DNA of 64,000 bases from the NCBI GenBank assembly GCA_018907035.1, contig JACCIC010000034.1, positions 2,594,001 through 2,658,000 of the forward strand, read 5' to 3'. Shown in pieces: positions 36,100-48,809 of the stretch. A program made the position numbers and the translations under genes. This stretch comes from Sycobia sp. Sy_11. Lineage: Eukaryota; Arthropoda; Insecta; Hymenoptera; Epichrysomallidae. Within the stretch, counting starts at the first letter, position 1, and the number at the start of each line of letters is the position of its first letter. The notes below the pieces were generated by a model that was not told the origin of the DNA, did no database searches, and saw only the letters and a program-made list of their open reading frames with translations.

Positions 36100-38000
36100 A
36101 GAAATTTTAATCATTAGAAAGGTAACATACGTATTTAATATAACATATGATGTAGGTGTAGGAAGCAGATTTTCATAAATTTAAAGGGAGCAATTCCAGT
36201 CTTTAGACTTCGTTTCTATCTGAGACTTCATATGTTTTCAATATCGTCAGTATCGTCATAATTAAAAACTTTAATTCATTAAATAAGAATCGATTTACTA
36301 AATGTTCACATCGATGAATAATATTAAAAAAAATCATTTTTGTGAAACTTACAAGCTCAATTATTTTTTATCAGTAAATAAATGTTATACTCACCCGTTT
36401 CAATGTAATCATCCTCAAATTTACAATTGTATTTAATTGTAAATAGCGCTAAAAATAGCAATCAACAATGGGACGGCAAATCAATATTTTTGACAATCCT
36501 CATTGATTTGTTACCGCTATATTTTTTTATTTTATTATAAGGTTCCATAACGACAATCGTTACATATCGGGATAATATAGCGTCAGATTTGAACACTTTC
36601 TTTAAGTATTGCTTTTTTCTTCAGTTTTGCTCGTCCCTTCATACACCAATGAGCCTGTTGTTTGCTCTCTATGCAACTGTGCAATTTATTAACAATCGCA
36701 TGGAATACCTAGAGTCTCTGGTATGTAAATCAATTTATTCGTAACTACGGAGCGAAATTACGAGTTGTGCCGACCTTGTGAAAATCCGCAAAAGAATGGG
36801 GATTCGAAGATGGTATAAAAAAGCGAAAAAACAGAAGCGAAAGAGTAGCGTTCCTCTACTTGGTTCGCAAAACGGTCAAGCTAAAGAGTTTAAATTTTTT
36901 AAGGTATGAAAGTTTGCAAATGTAAGAACAGGAATTTCATTACTTCCATTGTACGAGTTCACCTCTCTTGTTCACGAATAACGCATGAACCGATAATGAT
37001 TAAAAGAAAAAACAAGCCAGGTACAAGAATGCCCTTTATTTGTTACTTCTATGGCGCCATTGGATTCTGGATATAATTTATTACTAATTTATCCATAAGG
37101 ATTATTGAAGTCGGCGTGTTATCAATTGGATATTCGATTAAACTTGAATAGATTGAATAATTATTTTATGTCATTGAATAAAAACTTTCATAAACATAAA
37201 ATCAAAGTGTTTCATGAGAACAATATTATATATAGCTTTACACATTATTATAGCAATTTAAATTAGGCATGTACAAATATCGCGTACGAATTTACAAAGT
37301 TAAATTATAAACCAGATTTGTTTTTTTTGGGCACTATACAGTGGAAAAAAAATTTACAAGCAGATTTAGCTTATTTATTAACAAGTTATATAGTATAATC
37401 GAGAGAATTTAGCTAATACTGAACTTTGTTAAGGGTAGTAATGTTCTACTAATAACGAAAAATAGTAAATTTCTTCCGAGGATTAACAACCTATAAGCCA
37501 TTGTGTATTTTGGAATTAGTAATCAATTTTGGGCATTGTAATCTTATATAATAATGCGATAAATCGAATGCTGAGATAGGAAAAACTAATACAATTTCTG
37601 TTGATTATACTAGCCATTGTCGATGATTATTTTATAACGGAAGATAATATACTATGAAGTTGAAAACGAAATAAATTTTTTTCGAAATGATAGTCTTCAT
37701 TTTATGATAAAAAGTAATGTAGTTAAAAGGCTAAAATAATGAGAAATATCACTATTGGTTCGGTCCAACAACCATAGTTCTATAAGTTTAATCATTTGCA
37801 TAGGGGCATTATTAAAAACTTCTCCGTCCAAGAATAATAGTTGTACATCTTCATTCTGCCCCGTGGCTAGATTCTATTCAAAAGTTATGGTAATTCCAAC
37901 GATTAATCGGAACAGATATCTATTTTTTAGCTAACGAGGTAGAAAGATAAATGCTGAATAATTTATATTATCTTCAGAGACTGATTTTCCAATCCACGCA
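36100..38000. other. AT-rich block with small hairpins
   Basis: About 1.9 kb of AT-rich DNA. Two short hairpins lie close together: perfect 10-bp arms at 36419-36428 and 36435-36444, and 9-bp arms at 36477-36485 and 36502-36510. A near-palindrome lies at 37321-37352. No gene is seen. Confidence 0.6.
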
Positions 38001-38403
38001 AAGAGACAAATAAGAAAGACAATGAGCGCTCCGACGGCGACTATGCAATCTGCATCGCGTGCATATTCACGCATATATATACGTGCGTGTGTGTAAAAGA
38101 CGGATTATTGGTTTTCCAACGGTCATAATATAGACGCGAAATCATTATTAGCAAAATCCTGCATGCGACAATGCGCATTAACAATAGGTCCACGTCTTTC
38201 GCGAATTAATTACATACGCCTTGAAATTTCACTCCGTGTCTGTGTGTATATATAGCAAGTCTTCCTCCCGCAGTGCATTGAATCAGACACGAGTGTTCGG
38301 CTTACCAATTAAACATCCTATTATCGGGCATTGAAACCATGTAATTGTTCATGCAACGCTGGTTACATAACCGCTCAATTGGATATAATGCGAGGGGCAT
38401 ACT

Positions 38404-38407
<4 letters not shown>

Positions 38408-38472
<65 letters not shown>
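38408..38472. repeat. Compound (CA)n-(TC)n microsatellite
   Basis: A CA tract (38408-38440) passes directly into a TC tract (38441-38472). Confidence 0.97.
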
Positions 38473-38474
<2 letters not shown>

Positions 38475-38769
38475 GCACGCACACGCACACGCACAAAATA
38501 CACGGTCAGCGACGCGACGGTGGCCCACAAATGCCGAGTTTACATTTAATTGGGTTCTGCATCATGCAGTGCTCAGACGTATTATGTGCGGCGTGTGTTA
38601 CAGCGAACGCTCGCAGCGCTAATTTGACTACAATTCCCTCTCCCGTTTCCTCTCTCACTCCCTCGCAGTTTCGCCCCTCCCTCCTCTCTCGAACTTTCAG
38701 AAAACGCCTTAGAATATTGAGAATTTTTATAGTTTTGTATAATTGATGTTTTTTTTTTGTATTTGTATA

Positions 38770-38770
38770 A

Positions 38771-38801
<31 letters not shown>

Positions 38802-38832
38802 TATATATATATACACACACATATATATATAT
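38770..38832. repeat. Alternating (AT)n/(AC)n mosaic array
   Basis: AT, AC, AT, AC and AT segments follow each other without interruption. The mosaic looks like repeated point conversion along one array. Confidence 0.96.
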
Positions 38833-39023
38833 TATAAATAACACTTGTATGTTCGCGGATTTTCTTTCTATTGATCTAAAGAATCATTCATTATTATATC
38901 TATGTATATTTATAATCTCTAGGCAGCATCGTGCGAAGAAGAAAAATCGAAGAGACTTCCAGGCGGAATTAATCAAGCTGGGCGGATGTAATGAACGAAT
39001 AAGATCTCTATGGGAGGTAGAGT

Positions 39024-39032
<9 letters not shown>

Positions 39033-39075
<43 letters not shown>
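39033..39075. repeat. (AT)n microsatellite
   Basis: Uninterrupted AT tract of 43 bp. Confidence 0.97.
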
Positions 39076-39076
<1 letters not shown>

Positions 39077-39263
39077 CATAGAGGAAGCGGAAGAAATAGA
39101 AGCGGAGGATAAAACGTTCGTTCTTCCATATATACATATCGCGGCATTGCATTATTTATTGCCCCGATCGTGGACAGACAGATTGCCGCGGAGACTTATG
39201 GGTGCAGTCCCGATTACATACTTCGGTGCATGCGCGTCGAACGTTGTTGAGAAAGATGGGGCA

Positions 39264-39268
<5 letters not shown>

Positions 39269-39302
<34 letters not shown>
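39269..39302. repeat. (TA)n microsatellite
   Basis: Uninterrupted TA tract of 34 bp. Confidence 0.97.
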
Positions 39303-39305
<3 letters not shown>

Positions 39306-39499
39306 AAGCATATATAATTCGTATATATATAATTGTTATTAAACGCGTGCGCAAGCATTTTTCGAGATATAGCCGCTTGTATTTTTATATAAATACGTAT
39401 ATGACCGCAGGTGCGTTTGGCTTGCGTCAGTGGAAAAGCAATTATACGTATATATAGATATGTAGATCCTCGAATGCTCGCGGCATGGTAACGTTGCCG

Positions 39500-40546
39500 C
39501 CGGTGCACTCATGTATATATGTATATGACTCGGTAAAGATCAAGCTGGAAACCTATGATTTATTAGATTTTACGTTTTCCATGGAAGCATTGTATTTTCT
39601 AACGATTGAGATGATATTGTATACCATACGGCTAGCAGAAAAGTTTGTTTTTAGTTTTTTGAATTTTTTTTCATAATACTTGTTTAATTCAGAAACGGAT
39701 TCGATTTTTTATTTAAACCCTTGTCATTTTCGTACAACTTATAGAACAGTAAATATAACGATTCATCTCAATAGACAGAATTTCGTCTGCTGAAAGTCTT
39801 GAGGATAACTCTATTGTTATTATGTCCGAAAATGGACAAGTCGTCATATTTCCATTGAGAACTGGACTTATCCTTTCCTAATTCAACGAAAATCGTAACA
39901 AGGAAGTGTATTTGTATGATGCTGATATGGAGTATATAGGCGAAAGGGAGAGGGAGAAATCGAAGCAAAAAGAGAGCTTAATCGGTGCACGCGTAAAAAG
40001 ATTTTCATGAAGGGAAAAAAATGAAAGGGGAAGGAGAAAGAAGCGAAATAGCGAGAGAGAAAAAGGGCAAGGGAGTAAGCAAGACCGAGAGAATACGCAT
40101 TTTCCAAAGTAGTTACATCGCAGCGGGACTACCGCATATATGTACAGCGGCTCGTTCAGCAGGTTCGCACGACCTTAGCTGAGTGTTTCAGTGTTTGCCC
40201 ACAAATCGACAAGAACTGGTCTGTACAGCTTTTTCTCCGAGCAATAACGAGCCCAGCCTACTGCTTTTCTCCTCCTCCTTTACCATCTTTTTCCTCCCTT
40301 CCCCCACTCATTCTTTCTGTCTCTCTCGCTCTCTCTCCCCCTCTCTCTTCCTTTCCCATTCTCTCTATCTCATTCTCTCTCTTTTAATGTACACTATAGC
40401 TGGATCGAAAAAGTAGCTATGTATATACCTAGCAGCACCCTATTATCTTATCGCTCACTTCTCTTCTTCGATGATACAGTAGATGGTGTTAATGTAGTAG
40501 CTGTCACAAAAGGACAGAGAAAGGTAGATAGATACACAGGAAGAAA

Positions 40547-40607
<61 letters not shown>

Positions 40608-40800
40608 TGTGGCCTTGACCCTCGAACCCAAGGTCAGAGTTCCCATGCGGTGTTTACTCTTCCATTTTACGCGTTACAGAGAGAAAGATCCCGTGCAAGT
40701 GCACGAGAACGCGACTCGTTTCTGCTTGGACAGCGTGTATTACTTTACATGCGCAAGGTATATCTCTCCAGCTTGGCCCGCATCTATATAGCATTTGATC
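39500..40800. other. Mixed block with purine/pyrimidine-rich DNA
   Basis: AT-rich to about 39900. From about 39930 to 40100 the plus strand is strongly purine-rich, and from about 40260 to 40385 strongly pyrimidine-rich. No gene is recognised. Confidence 0.5.
40541..40608. repeat. Imperfect (GA)n purine tract
   Basis: A purine tract of about 68 bp, mostly GA with AAA interruptions and one T at 40561. Confidence 0.95.
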
Positions 40801-41164
40801 ATTGCCGTTAAAAACCATACGATCTTAAAGCGCAGAGTTCTGGGTCTTTGAAAATACACATATAATTTTCCGTCAGATCTGGTAATTCCAATACTCTGCA
40901 ATATGAAAATTTAATCCGTCTGCAAGCAAATTAATGCGGCACTCGCTGCAATAATCGATTATAAAACTACCTCGCGCTATTGCAGTCTACGTATGTTTTT
41001 TGCCCACCCGATCGGTAAGCGAGTTATACTCACGCTCCAGCAGTTTTGGTACAGTCGATTAATCAAAAGACCAAGTTTTCATTAAACGAAATCTAGAAGG
41101 GGATTGGCTCGACTCAAGTAATTTGTATTTCGCATTTTGTTTCATATAATAAAAATTAGTAATG

Positions 41165-42070
41165 TACTGACAAGAGGGGCTACACCTATCAGAAAATCAA
41201 GTCATACCTTTAGGAGAACATATATTTTTTTAACGTATTATTATAATAACATATGTAACATGTATTATTATATTTTAATGTGATTAAAAATGAACATCTT
41301 TTTTATTCCAATCGACATTGTTCCATTTATTTTTACTTAATTTTTCTTTCCTGCCAAATATTTTTTTTTTTTTAATACTATACAATGGCACTTATATTAT
41401 TTTCTACATATTTACCTCATATATACCTAAAAATTAAAAAAAATTCAGTATTAATATAAATACCTTCAAGAATTTTATGAAACACGTTTTAGTTGTTTAT
41501 ATGACATGCATCGATATACTTTTATTGAATATTGGTCAATTCAAATTAATATAATATAATGTAAATTTCTTATTTTACAAGAATAAAATTATTAAAGTGC
41601 ATATACCAATAAATGATTATCTAATCGAATCGTGGCCACATTACCCTAGTCGAAAACAATTAAAATATCCAAATATCAATTTATTATGGTTTTAATGTTT
41701 GTTAACGTTTTGTTACGTTCTTATTGGAAATACGAATCATCAATGAAAATATCAAGTACCCTACAGGTACCTGATTATGTTGAAAAAAGATGTAATAATA
41801 TTTAAAAATCCGTGTTTTTGTACTAGACCAAAACCACTTTTTAAGAAAAAAATTTATAAATACAATCCATTAATTAGCAACTATTGTTTTCATACAATAC
41901 TTAAAAACTGCAATTATTTGTTAAAATAATATGTCAATTAAATAATGCGTAACAAATTTTCATTTGACTGTAAAAGGGAGAAGTGTTCATTTTTTAATCT
42001 AATGATATTCATTTTTCCCCTAGTAAAAAGATTTGGTTCTCCTGTGGGTGTAGCCTCTGCTTGTCAGTCC
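41165..42070. mobile_element. Degenerate inverted-repeat element, ~0.9 kb
   Basis: The left end (41165-41186) reads TACTGACAAGAGGGGCTACA then CC. The complement of the right end (42068-42047) reads ACTGACAAGCAGAGGCTACA then CC. A shared AGGAGAAC follows in both, after a 26-base offset on the left. The interior of about 860 bp is AT-rich with no long open frame. This is the structure of a non-autonomous DNA transposon. Exact ends, target duplication and superfamily are not clear. Confidence 0.6.
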
Positions 42071-42151
42071 AAGGCTCAATTGTATATCTTCAACTATAAA
42101 TTTAACCGGTCTTCTTGTTAGCGAGAAACCGCAGCCAGTGCAGGCATTACT

Positions 42152-42173
42152 TATATATATATATATATATATA
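42152..42173. repeat. Short (TA)n tract
   Basis: TA tract of 22 bp, about 80 bp beyond the right end of the inverted-repeat element. Confidence 0.93.
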
Positions 42174-42179
42174 CAATAC

Positions 42180-43560
42180 ATCCATCTATTAGCATTACAG
42201 GTATTTTCGAGGAATTACAGTGCGTTTAGGCGCGGGAAAGTTGCAATTCTTACGTTGGTGTGGGGTGAAACCTGAAATCGGTAAGAAAAAGCAAGGCTGC
42301 GCAGAATATCGACGAAAAAAATAAATATATGCTCGTAACGAGAAGCTCTACAGCGCTGTAAAACAGAATGCGATATACATTGTATGGAAAAAAGGTGGTA
42401 TTTTGCATGGCATTTTTCGATTTTGAGAACGCCTCCGTTTCGTGTGCCAGGATGCGCATCGCACGACATTGCCAGGATACCTATATATATATATACATGT
42501 CGCGTCGACGTCGAATGTGCGAGCCCTCTTAATACATAGCGAGAAATTGTCCGCGCTCGGTAGACACGACAATAGCCTAGTATTACGTCAAAGAGCTTGC
42601 GCAGGGATTCGAGTACGCGCGCATACGCACCTACACACACGTGTGGTTACATGCATATGTCGCTCATGACACGTTCGAGAAGCCGGCAGGTGCGCGCGCG
42701 CATTCCAAGTTCACGGACGGGAACGCGTTTGCATCGAGTTATATTGGATAATAATCTGACTCTTGACTCTCGTCCAACCTTCGCATTCCAATTTTCTGAG
42801 ACTTTTTTTCCATTGTCCTTTTTATTTCTCACATTCATTATAGTCTTTACGAGTAATTTTAATTAATTTTCCAGCTCATGTAATGCTTTGTTATCCCATT
42901 TATTCCCCATTATATTGTTAAAGTGATTAAAGCGAAATTAATTTCCGAGAGATTAAATATCAATTTCTAATCGGATTACGTCGGTTCACTAATTTACTGT
43001 TGACTTACGATTCAGTGAATCAACCTCGGCTGTGCTCAGATTTTGCACATATACTGCATGTGTAGCTAATAACGTTAAATATTTATTTTAATTTTTTCAT
43101 TGATTAAAAAAAATATGTAATACATATTAAGGATATAACATTAATGTATAGATAGAAGAAGAAGTAAATATTATTGCAGTTTCAATGAAAGTGTAATCGT
43201 TTCAATGAAAAATTATAGAAAGCCATTCGATCTCTCTAAAGCGCCGTAATGTCTTATAATTATATAGTAAGAAAAGCTGAATCTACAGAAGAGACGGTTG
43301 TTTTAACAAGCGATCCCTCAGACAAGTCGTTTTCGCCAACATTCGCCCGTTTAGATTTGTTGACTTTGCGGAATTACGATTGGCGTCTTTTTCAATCCCC
43401 ATCATTCGGGACTTTTGCAACGACGGCGCAAAACAGTTTATCCTCCGCGAGCCTTTTTTACCTCAGCCTACTTATCGAATAATTATATAATACAATTTTC
43501 ATTCGCCAACCGTGGCGGGGTATATATATATATACGTTTCTGCACGCTCGACTAACTCTC
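42180..43560. other. Mixed block, no gene assigned
   Basis: Moderately GC-rich and CpG-containing from 42200 to 42800, AT-rich from 42830 to 43240, then mixed. I see no supported exon. Confidence 0.5.
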
Positions 43561-43625
43561 TCTCTCTCTCGTATCTCTCGCCGGCCCCGGTGCCCCCTCC
43601 CTGATCGGTGCCCATTTCGTTTCAG

Positions 43626-43913
43626 CACGGCTACTTGAAGAAATCCATCGGGAGTCCCATCGGACTTGGCAATATTGAAAATCAATCGATCGAGGAGGAT
43701 TCGTCGAAACCCCCTCCTGGGCGCGGCTCTTCCGAAGGCTCTCGCGCGAAACTCCTATATAGCGCCGCGCAGCACAGTTCACGCAACGTCCTATATTTCT
43801 TGCTCGTCCGGCTTCGCTGCCCCCCCCCCGCCCAACCTCCCCTTATCGCACCGCGCTCAATTATACATTACGCCAAAACCTTACCGAGGAGAAAAATGCC
43901 CAATGGACGTTGA
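43626..43913 (+). CDS. Possible terminal exon after strong acceptor, unknown
   Basis: A good acceptor-like stretch (GCCCATTTCGTTTCAG, ending at 43625) is followed by 95 open codons to TGA at 43911-43913. The first part reads HGYLKKSIGSPIGLGNIENQ and continues through a Glu/Asp/Ser/Pro-rich stretch, which looks more protein-like than its overlapping frames. After about residue 60 it degrades into Pro/Arg-rich text through a run of ten C. No donor lies inside and no polyadenylation signal was noted. I do not recognise the product. Confidence 0.15.
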   Translation, partial: HGYLKKSIGSPIGLGNIENQSIEEDSSKPPPGRGSSEGSRAKLLYSAAQHSSRNVLYFLLVRLRCPPPAQPPLIAPRSIIHYAKTLPRRKMPNGR

Positions 43914-44203
43914 GGCCTCGATCAATGAATCACCGATATTCTGTTTTTGCCATTACGCCGTCTTCCCGGACGGTCGGGCGGTTAAATTAGTGGATTCTTG
44001 GTATATTATGTATAGGCTCTGGGCCCTGCGGGACGAAACCGCGAATGGGAGAAATTGAAGGCTCATCGATGCTTTTACGTCTTAATGCCAGAAGTATAAA
44101 GAAAACAGTATACGCGATTCGCGCACTCTTTCGTGCTGATTGCCATCGGTATATCCTTTTCCGCCTCGTTTATTTCAATTCGCAAACCGAACAAAGAGGT
44201 AGC

Positions 44204-45284
<1,081 letters not shown>

Positions 45285-45285
<1 letters not shown>

Positions 45286-45447
45286 TAGCACAGTACAATC
45301 TGACTGCCCCCACCACGAAATTTACCGAATCAATGTATTGTTAGGGACTGATGATAAACCGAAATGGTTCGGAATATTGCACGAAGAAAATATAGAAACT
45401 GATAAATTTAGTAGTGGGGGCAGTTAAATTAATCTTTACTGTTAGCA
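45285..45447. mobile_element. MITE of 151 bp flanked by TTAGCA direct repeats
   Basis: The element (45291-45441) begins CAGTA and ends TACTG. Its subterminal parts are inverted copies: ACTGCCCCCACCACGAAATT on the left and, on the complement of the right end, ACTGCCCCCACTACTAAATT. Both continue into TA. The hexamer TTAGCA stands immediately outside each end (45285-45290 and 45442-45447), as expected for a target-site duplication. hAT-like elements with 5-6-bp duplications and CAG ends are known, but I infer the superfamily only weakly. There is no coding capacity. Confidence 0.8.
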
Positions 45448-46000
45448 TAGAAACTGCTACTATAAAATATTAGAGAGTTGATTATAAACAAGGGATAAAA
45501 TAAGATGAATTGCGTATTCATTTGTATATAGGTAGCTGATAATTTAAAAATCAACTGCACCGATAGTGGTACAATGAACAGCAATAGGAGCAATAATTGG
45601 TGAGGTTTTTAATAGTTTCATTCATTAAAAGATTATAAATTATTATATTTAATTTAATTTAAGTTCATGCTTTTATGATTCGAACACTAGTTTAACGTAA
45701 ATTTTTCAAATTTACTCTAAACTATATTTATAATTTATATCTTATATGTTTGTATCGTACAAATACACAGATTATTGAAGTAGAGTTATGTGTATCTTGA
45801 TTACTGTAACACTAGAAAAAATTCATCACAAATATTCAAACCTAGAGTGATACATCTACACGTGCTTTAACCTATATACAATTGGCAAGAAGAATATTTC
45901 GATATATCTCAGGAAATTTTCAGCGTTAGATTTAGCTACCGTACGTGGATTCGCATCACAAGGATGAAAGTAAATTTTTGATATTATAATCTCCGACCCA
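45448..46000. other. AT-rich DNA, nothing recognised
   Basis: AT-rich unique-looking sequence after the MITE. Confidence 0.6.
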
Positions 46001-46513
46001 CAATTGGGATTCGCTTCTTATACGTATAAATAACGGGGACCGCCTTCGGTAGCCGGTCACGATGAGGTGCTCAGACAGCAGGCCGCGCGCAGTAAAGGTA
46101 GAGCACCCGTGTCGTCGCTTCTGTTCCACAATTATTCATACGTATATATCACTACGATGAGGTAGATTCATTGCCAATTAAAATTATTGTAAAGTTTTGG
46201 CAATCGGTAAAAAATTGCATCTCCAAAAGTGTAGACAAAATTGAAACATTATATCGGATGCCCAACGCAAAGTTCATTACGGCTGGCGTTGAAGAAGGGA
46301 CCCGAGGGGGATCCGCGTCGACGCAAATGACTGTTTGCGCCGACGAAAAAGGGACGATAATTAAATAAAGAGGCAAATCCGTAACGCCGCCTCCGACGCC
46401 TGCGACGTCATCCATCGCGCCGAATCTATAGAGCTAGGCGCAGAGAGGGCGAGAACGGGGGAAAAAGGACGATCCCTTCCGGCTCGTTGTCCACGAAGAG
46501 CGCTGGTCGCTCT

Positions 46514-46515
<2 letters not shown>

Positions 46516-46545
<30 letters not shown>
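46516..46545. repeat. (CT)n microsatellite
   Basis: Near-perfect CT tract of 30 bp. Confidence 0.96.
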
Positions 46546-46548
<3 letters not shown>

Positions 46549-46687
46549 TCTCTCGCGTTCTCTTTATCACTCGCACCATATAGAGAGCCGCGTATATCCG
46601 AGGGCCGAGGGACAAACAGATTGGGCAAATCGACTTCGTTTGGGGCTTGGAGTGGAAGGGCGTCCCTTGTTCATCGTCCGACTGGTT

Positions 46688-46700
46688 GGGGGGGGGGGGG
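46688..46700 (+). repeat. Poly-G run (13 G)
   Basis: A run of 13 G followed by TTGG. Long G runs are unstable and can form quadruplex structures. Confidence 0.9.
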
Positions 46701-47099
46701 TTGGAGGCGCTCCAGTTAGCCGCTCGGACGGCTCGCAATTTCGACGCTGGACGGTGAGCTAAGGAACCGGGCGAATTCCCACCATAGGCAGATCGTGCAA
46801 GTCGTCAAACAGAGGCGCGCGGGTTAGTTTTACTGTATAAATGTATGCAGAGGCGTAACGAGAGCCGGCGCGCGTTGATCCGTAATTGGTGGACAGTTCC
46901 GATGCAACTGTTCGACTGTGTCCACGTCTATGACGGGCTGAATTCTGTGTATAAAGATAGTAAAATAATAATGCAGTAAGTGACTTCCAAGCTATCGCCT
47001 GCTCGAGAGGACGGAACGCTATATTTATGCTTACGCAATTTCGGTCCGACTAATTGAACTGGCAAACTTTGCTTAATTCCCCGCCCTATGGACCTCGAA

Positions 47100-48000
47100 A
47101 TGAACACTAAAAAATAAGCTACTGAAAATTAATTATATATACATAAATATTAATTTCAATTATTTACTCGAATACGAAAGTCATCGTATGAAAGAAAAAT
47201 TTCATTTTTACGATAATTAATTTTTTAGCTCGCTCTTTTGAGTATTCATAACATATTCACAAATTTCCTTTACAATTTCATATTTTTCTAACGACAGACG
47301 AGTAAAACGGTTGCTGAATGATTCATGTTATTGCGAACATATGAGAGAAACGTTTAGCTGGAGTTACTTACACACATTTTCAAGATCGATAAAAATATTT
47401 TAAGCCTCTATGCAAAATCAACAGAACAGTTTATACTAGATTACCTACTTTTCTATGTAAATGAAAATGTATGATAATGGTAGAATAAAAATATTTTAAA
47501 GACTATTTCAACTTTTTTATTGATAAATTTAATATTTATGATAAATTTAATATTTGTACTGAAAAGCATTATTATTTAACAAAACATTATCAATTTTCAG
47601 GATCAAAATAAAAATTAATTGAATAAGAGCAACGGTCTTAATAAAAATAAGTGAACCGAGAATTGCTTTTTGTAGGATAGACAAGTTCTTACTAAGTTTT
47701 CAGGTCTTTAACTGACGGGTGAGAAAGAAAAGACGGGATATATAGTAAATTGCAGAAAAATACTCGTTTATTATATTGTACCTCGTAATCCTCGTAATAT
47801 GTACTTCTTCTTGCCACTTCTATCGTATCTCAAACGCTTTCCTCTGTTGTTTTTTTTCAGTTTGTTAAAATCAGCAAAACATATAATGTCGCTATTGTGC
47901 TTGCCTGAGAAAACTTTTTTCCTATTTTTATTTGTAAAAAAGAAGAATAGTGCCTTTGCGAAAGGTTCGATTTCTGTACGGTATATTCGTATACTATACT
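47100..48000. other. AT-rich block
   Basis: AT-rich DNA. The only structured item is an 18-bp tandem duplication at 47521-47556. Confidence 0.6.
47521..47556. repeat. 18-bp tandem duplication
   Basis: Two head-to-tail copies of an 18-bp unit beginning TGATAAATTTAATATTT, differing at the last base. Confidence 0.9.
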
Positions 48001-48003
48001 TAC

Positions 48004-48104
48004 AAATCTCGATGGACTTCTGTCATTCGATTGGATGAATTTAAAGTTGGAAAGGAAAAGTTTCGAAATCGTCCATAAAGCATTCGTAAAACGAAACCAA
48101 TAGT
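48004..48104 (-). CDS. Candidate 101-nt internal exon, unknown
   Basis: On the minus strand a strong acceptor-like stretch (CCCCCATTTTATTTTATAG, AG at 48106-48105) precedes 101 nt. A canonical donor GTAAGTAT follows at 48003-47996. Two of the three frames are open across the whole segment. One reads GFVLRMLYGRFRNF near its start and TEVHRD at its end; the other reads YWFRFTNALWTISKLF. I recognise neither. In AT-rich DNA such site pairs also arise by chance, so confidence is low. Confidence 0.2.
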
Positions 48105-48109
48105 CTATA

Positions 48110-48800
48110 AAATAAAATGGGGGCAATCGAACGCTTTATACGTTCACCGTACCGCTTTTACAAAGATGTTTTACGCTCAAGTATATATACTTTGATAAAC
48201 TTTTATTTAACGAAAGGCAGAGGATTGCTCGGGTCTATATATATATATATATAATGCATTTTACTGTGAAACTTTTAACCCTCGACTATTATATAACCGT
48301 ACAGATGGTATATCGGAGAACTAAGATCTGTTAAAACAAAGCAAATATAATATAAAAGTTGAAACGAAATTTGCCAGCGATGAGGAGAGATAAACTAATT
48401 TGTATATCGATGCTTCGGAATCGGGCGCGCGCTTCGAATCTGTACTACCGCAGACAAAGTATAGTTTATCTTGCGGAAAATGAGTCGAAAGCAGGAAAAG
48501 TCGAAGGAAAAAGTTGGAATCAAAACGGGGGCTTATCCCGAATCGTACTGCATGGCATGAGCCCGATGATGATTCGTAGTAGGCCATCGGAGCGCGATTT
48601 CGAGGGGAAGGCACGTTTTTAAAATCCATAACGGATATTTAATAAAATCTATACAGCTACAAAAGAGTTAGAGATCAGTTTTGCTCTCCGGGGAATGCTC
48701 TCCGAGCCGAGATACGACCGGATATTACGTGCATAACGTTATCCATTTTCTCCATCAAGAATCAAACTCATTCCGTTTCCACCTGTAGATCCACGTAAGT
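48110..48800. other. Mixed block, no gene assigned
   Basis: Includes a short TA tract (48238-48253). Open frames of 87 and 102 codons overlap on opposite strands (48359-48622 and 48321-48629), without motifs. Confidence 0.5.
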
Positions 48801-48809
48801 CACATTCGT

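Larger units (their letters stand above)
33400..36100. other. GC-richer block, no gene assigned
   Basis: The longest GC-richer interval of the window, at 2.7 kb, CpG-containing and with three arrays. Many overlapping open frames exist on both strands; none has recognisable motifs or paired splice sites. Confidence 0.5.
38000..39500. other. GC-richer, array-rich block, no gene
   Basis: Apart from the four arrays listed separately, this is mixed-composition DNA in which I see no exon or RNA gene. Confidence 0.5.
46000..47100. other. GC-richer block, no gene assigned
   Basis: CpG-containing DNA. A 12-codon ATG frame with A at -3 (from 46062) runs into GTAGAG, and a GTGAGC lies at about 46754. 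Neither is backed by a partner splice site, so no gene is called. Confidence 0.5.

Noticed and set aside
48418..48445. CTTCGAATC resembling a tRNA T-loop
   Set aside because: There is no matching D arm or acceptor stem around it.
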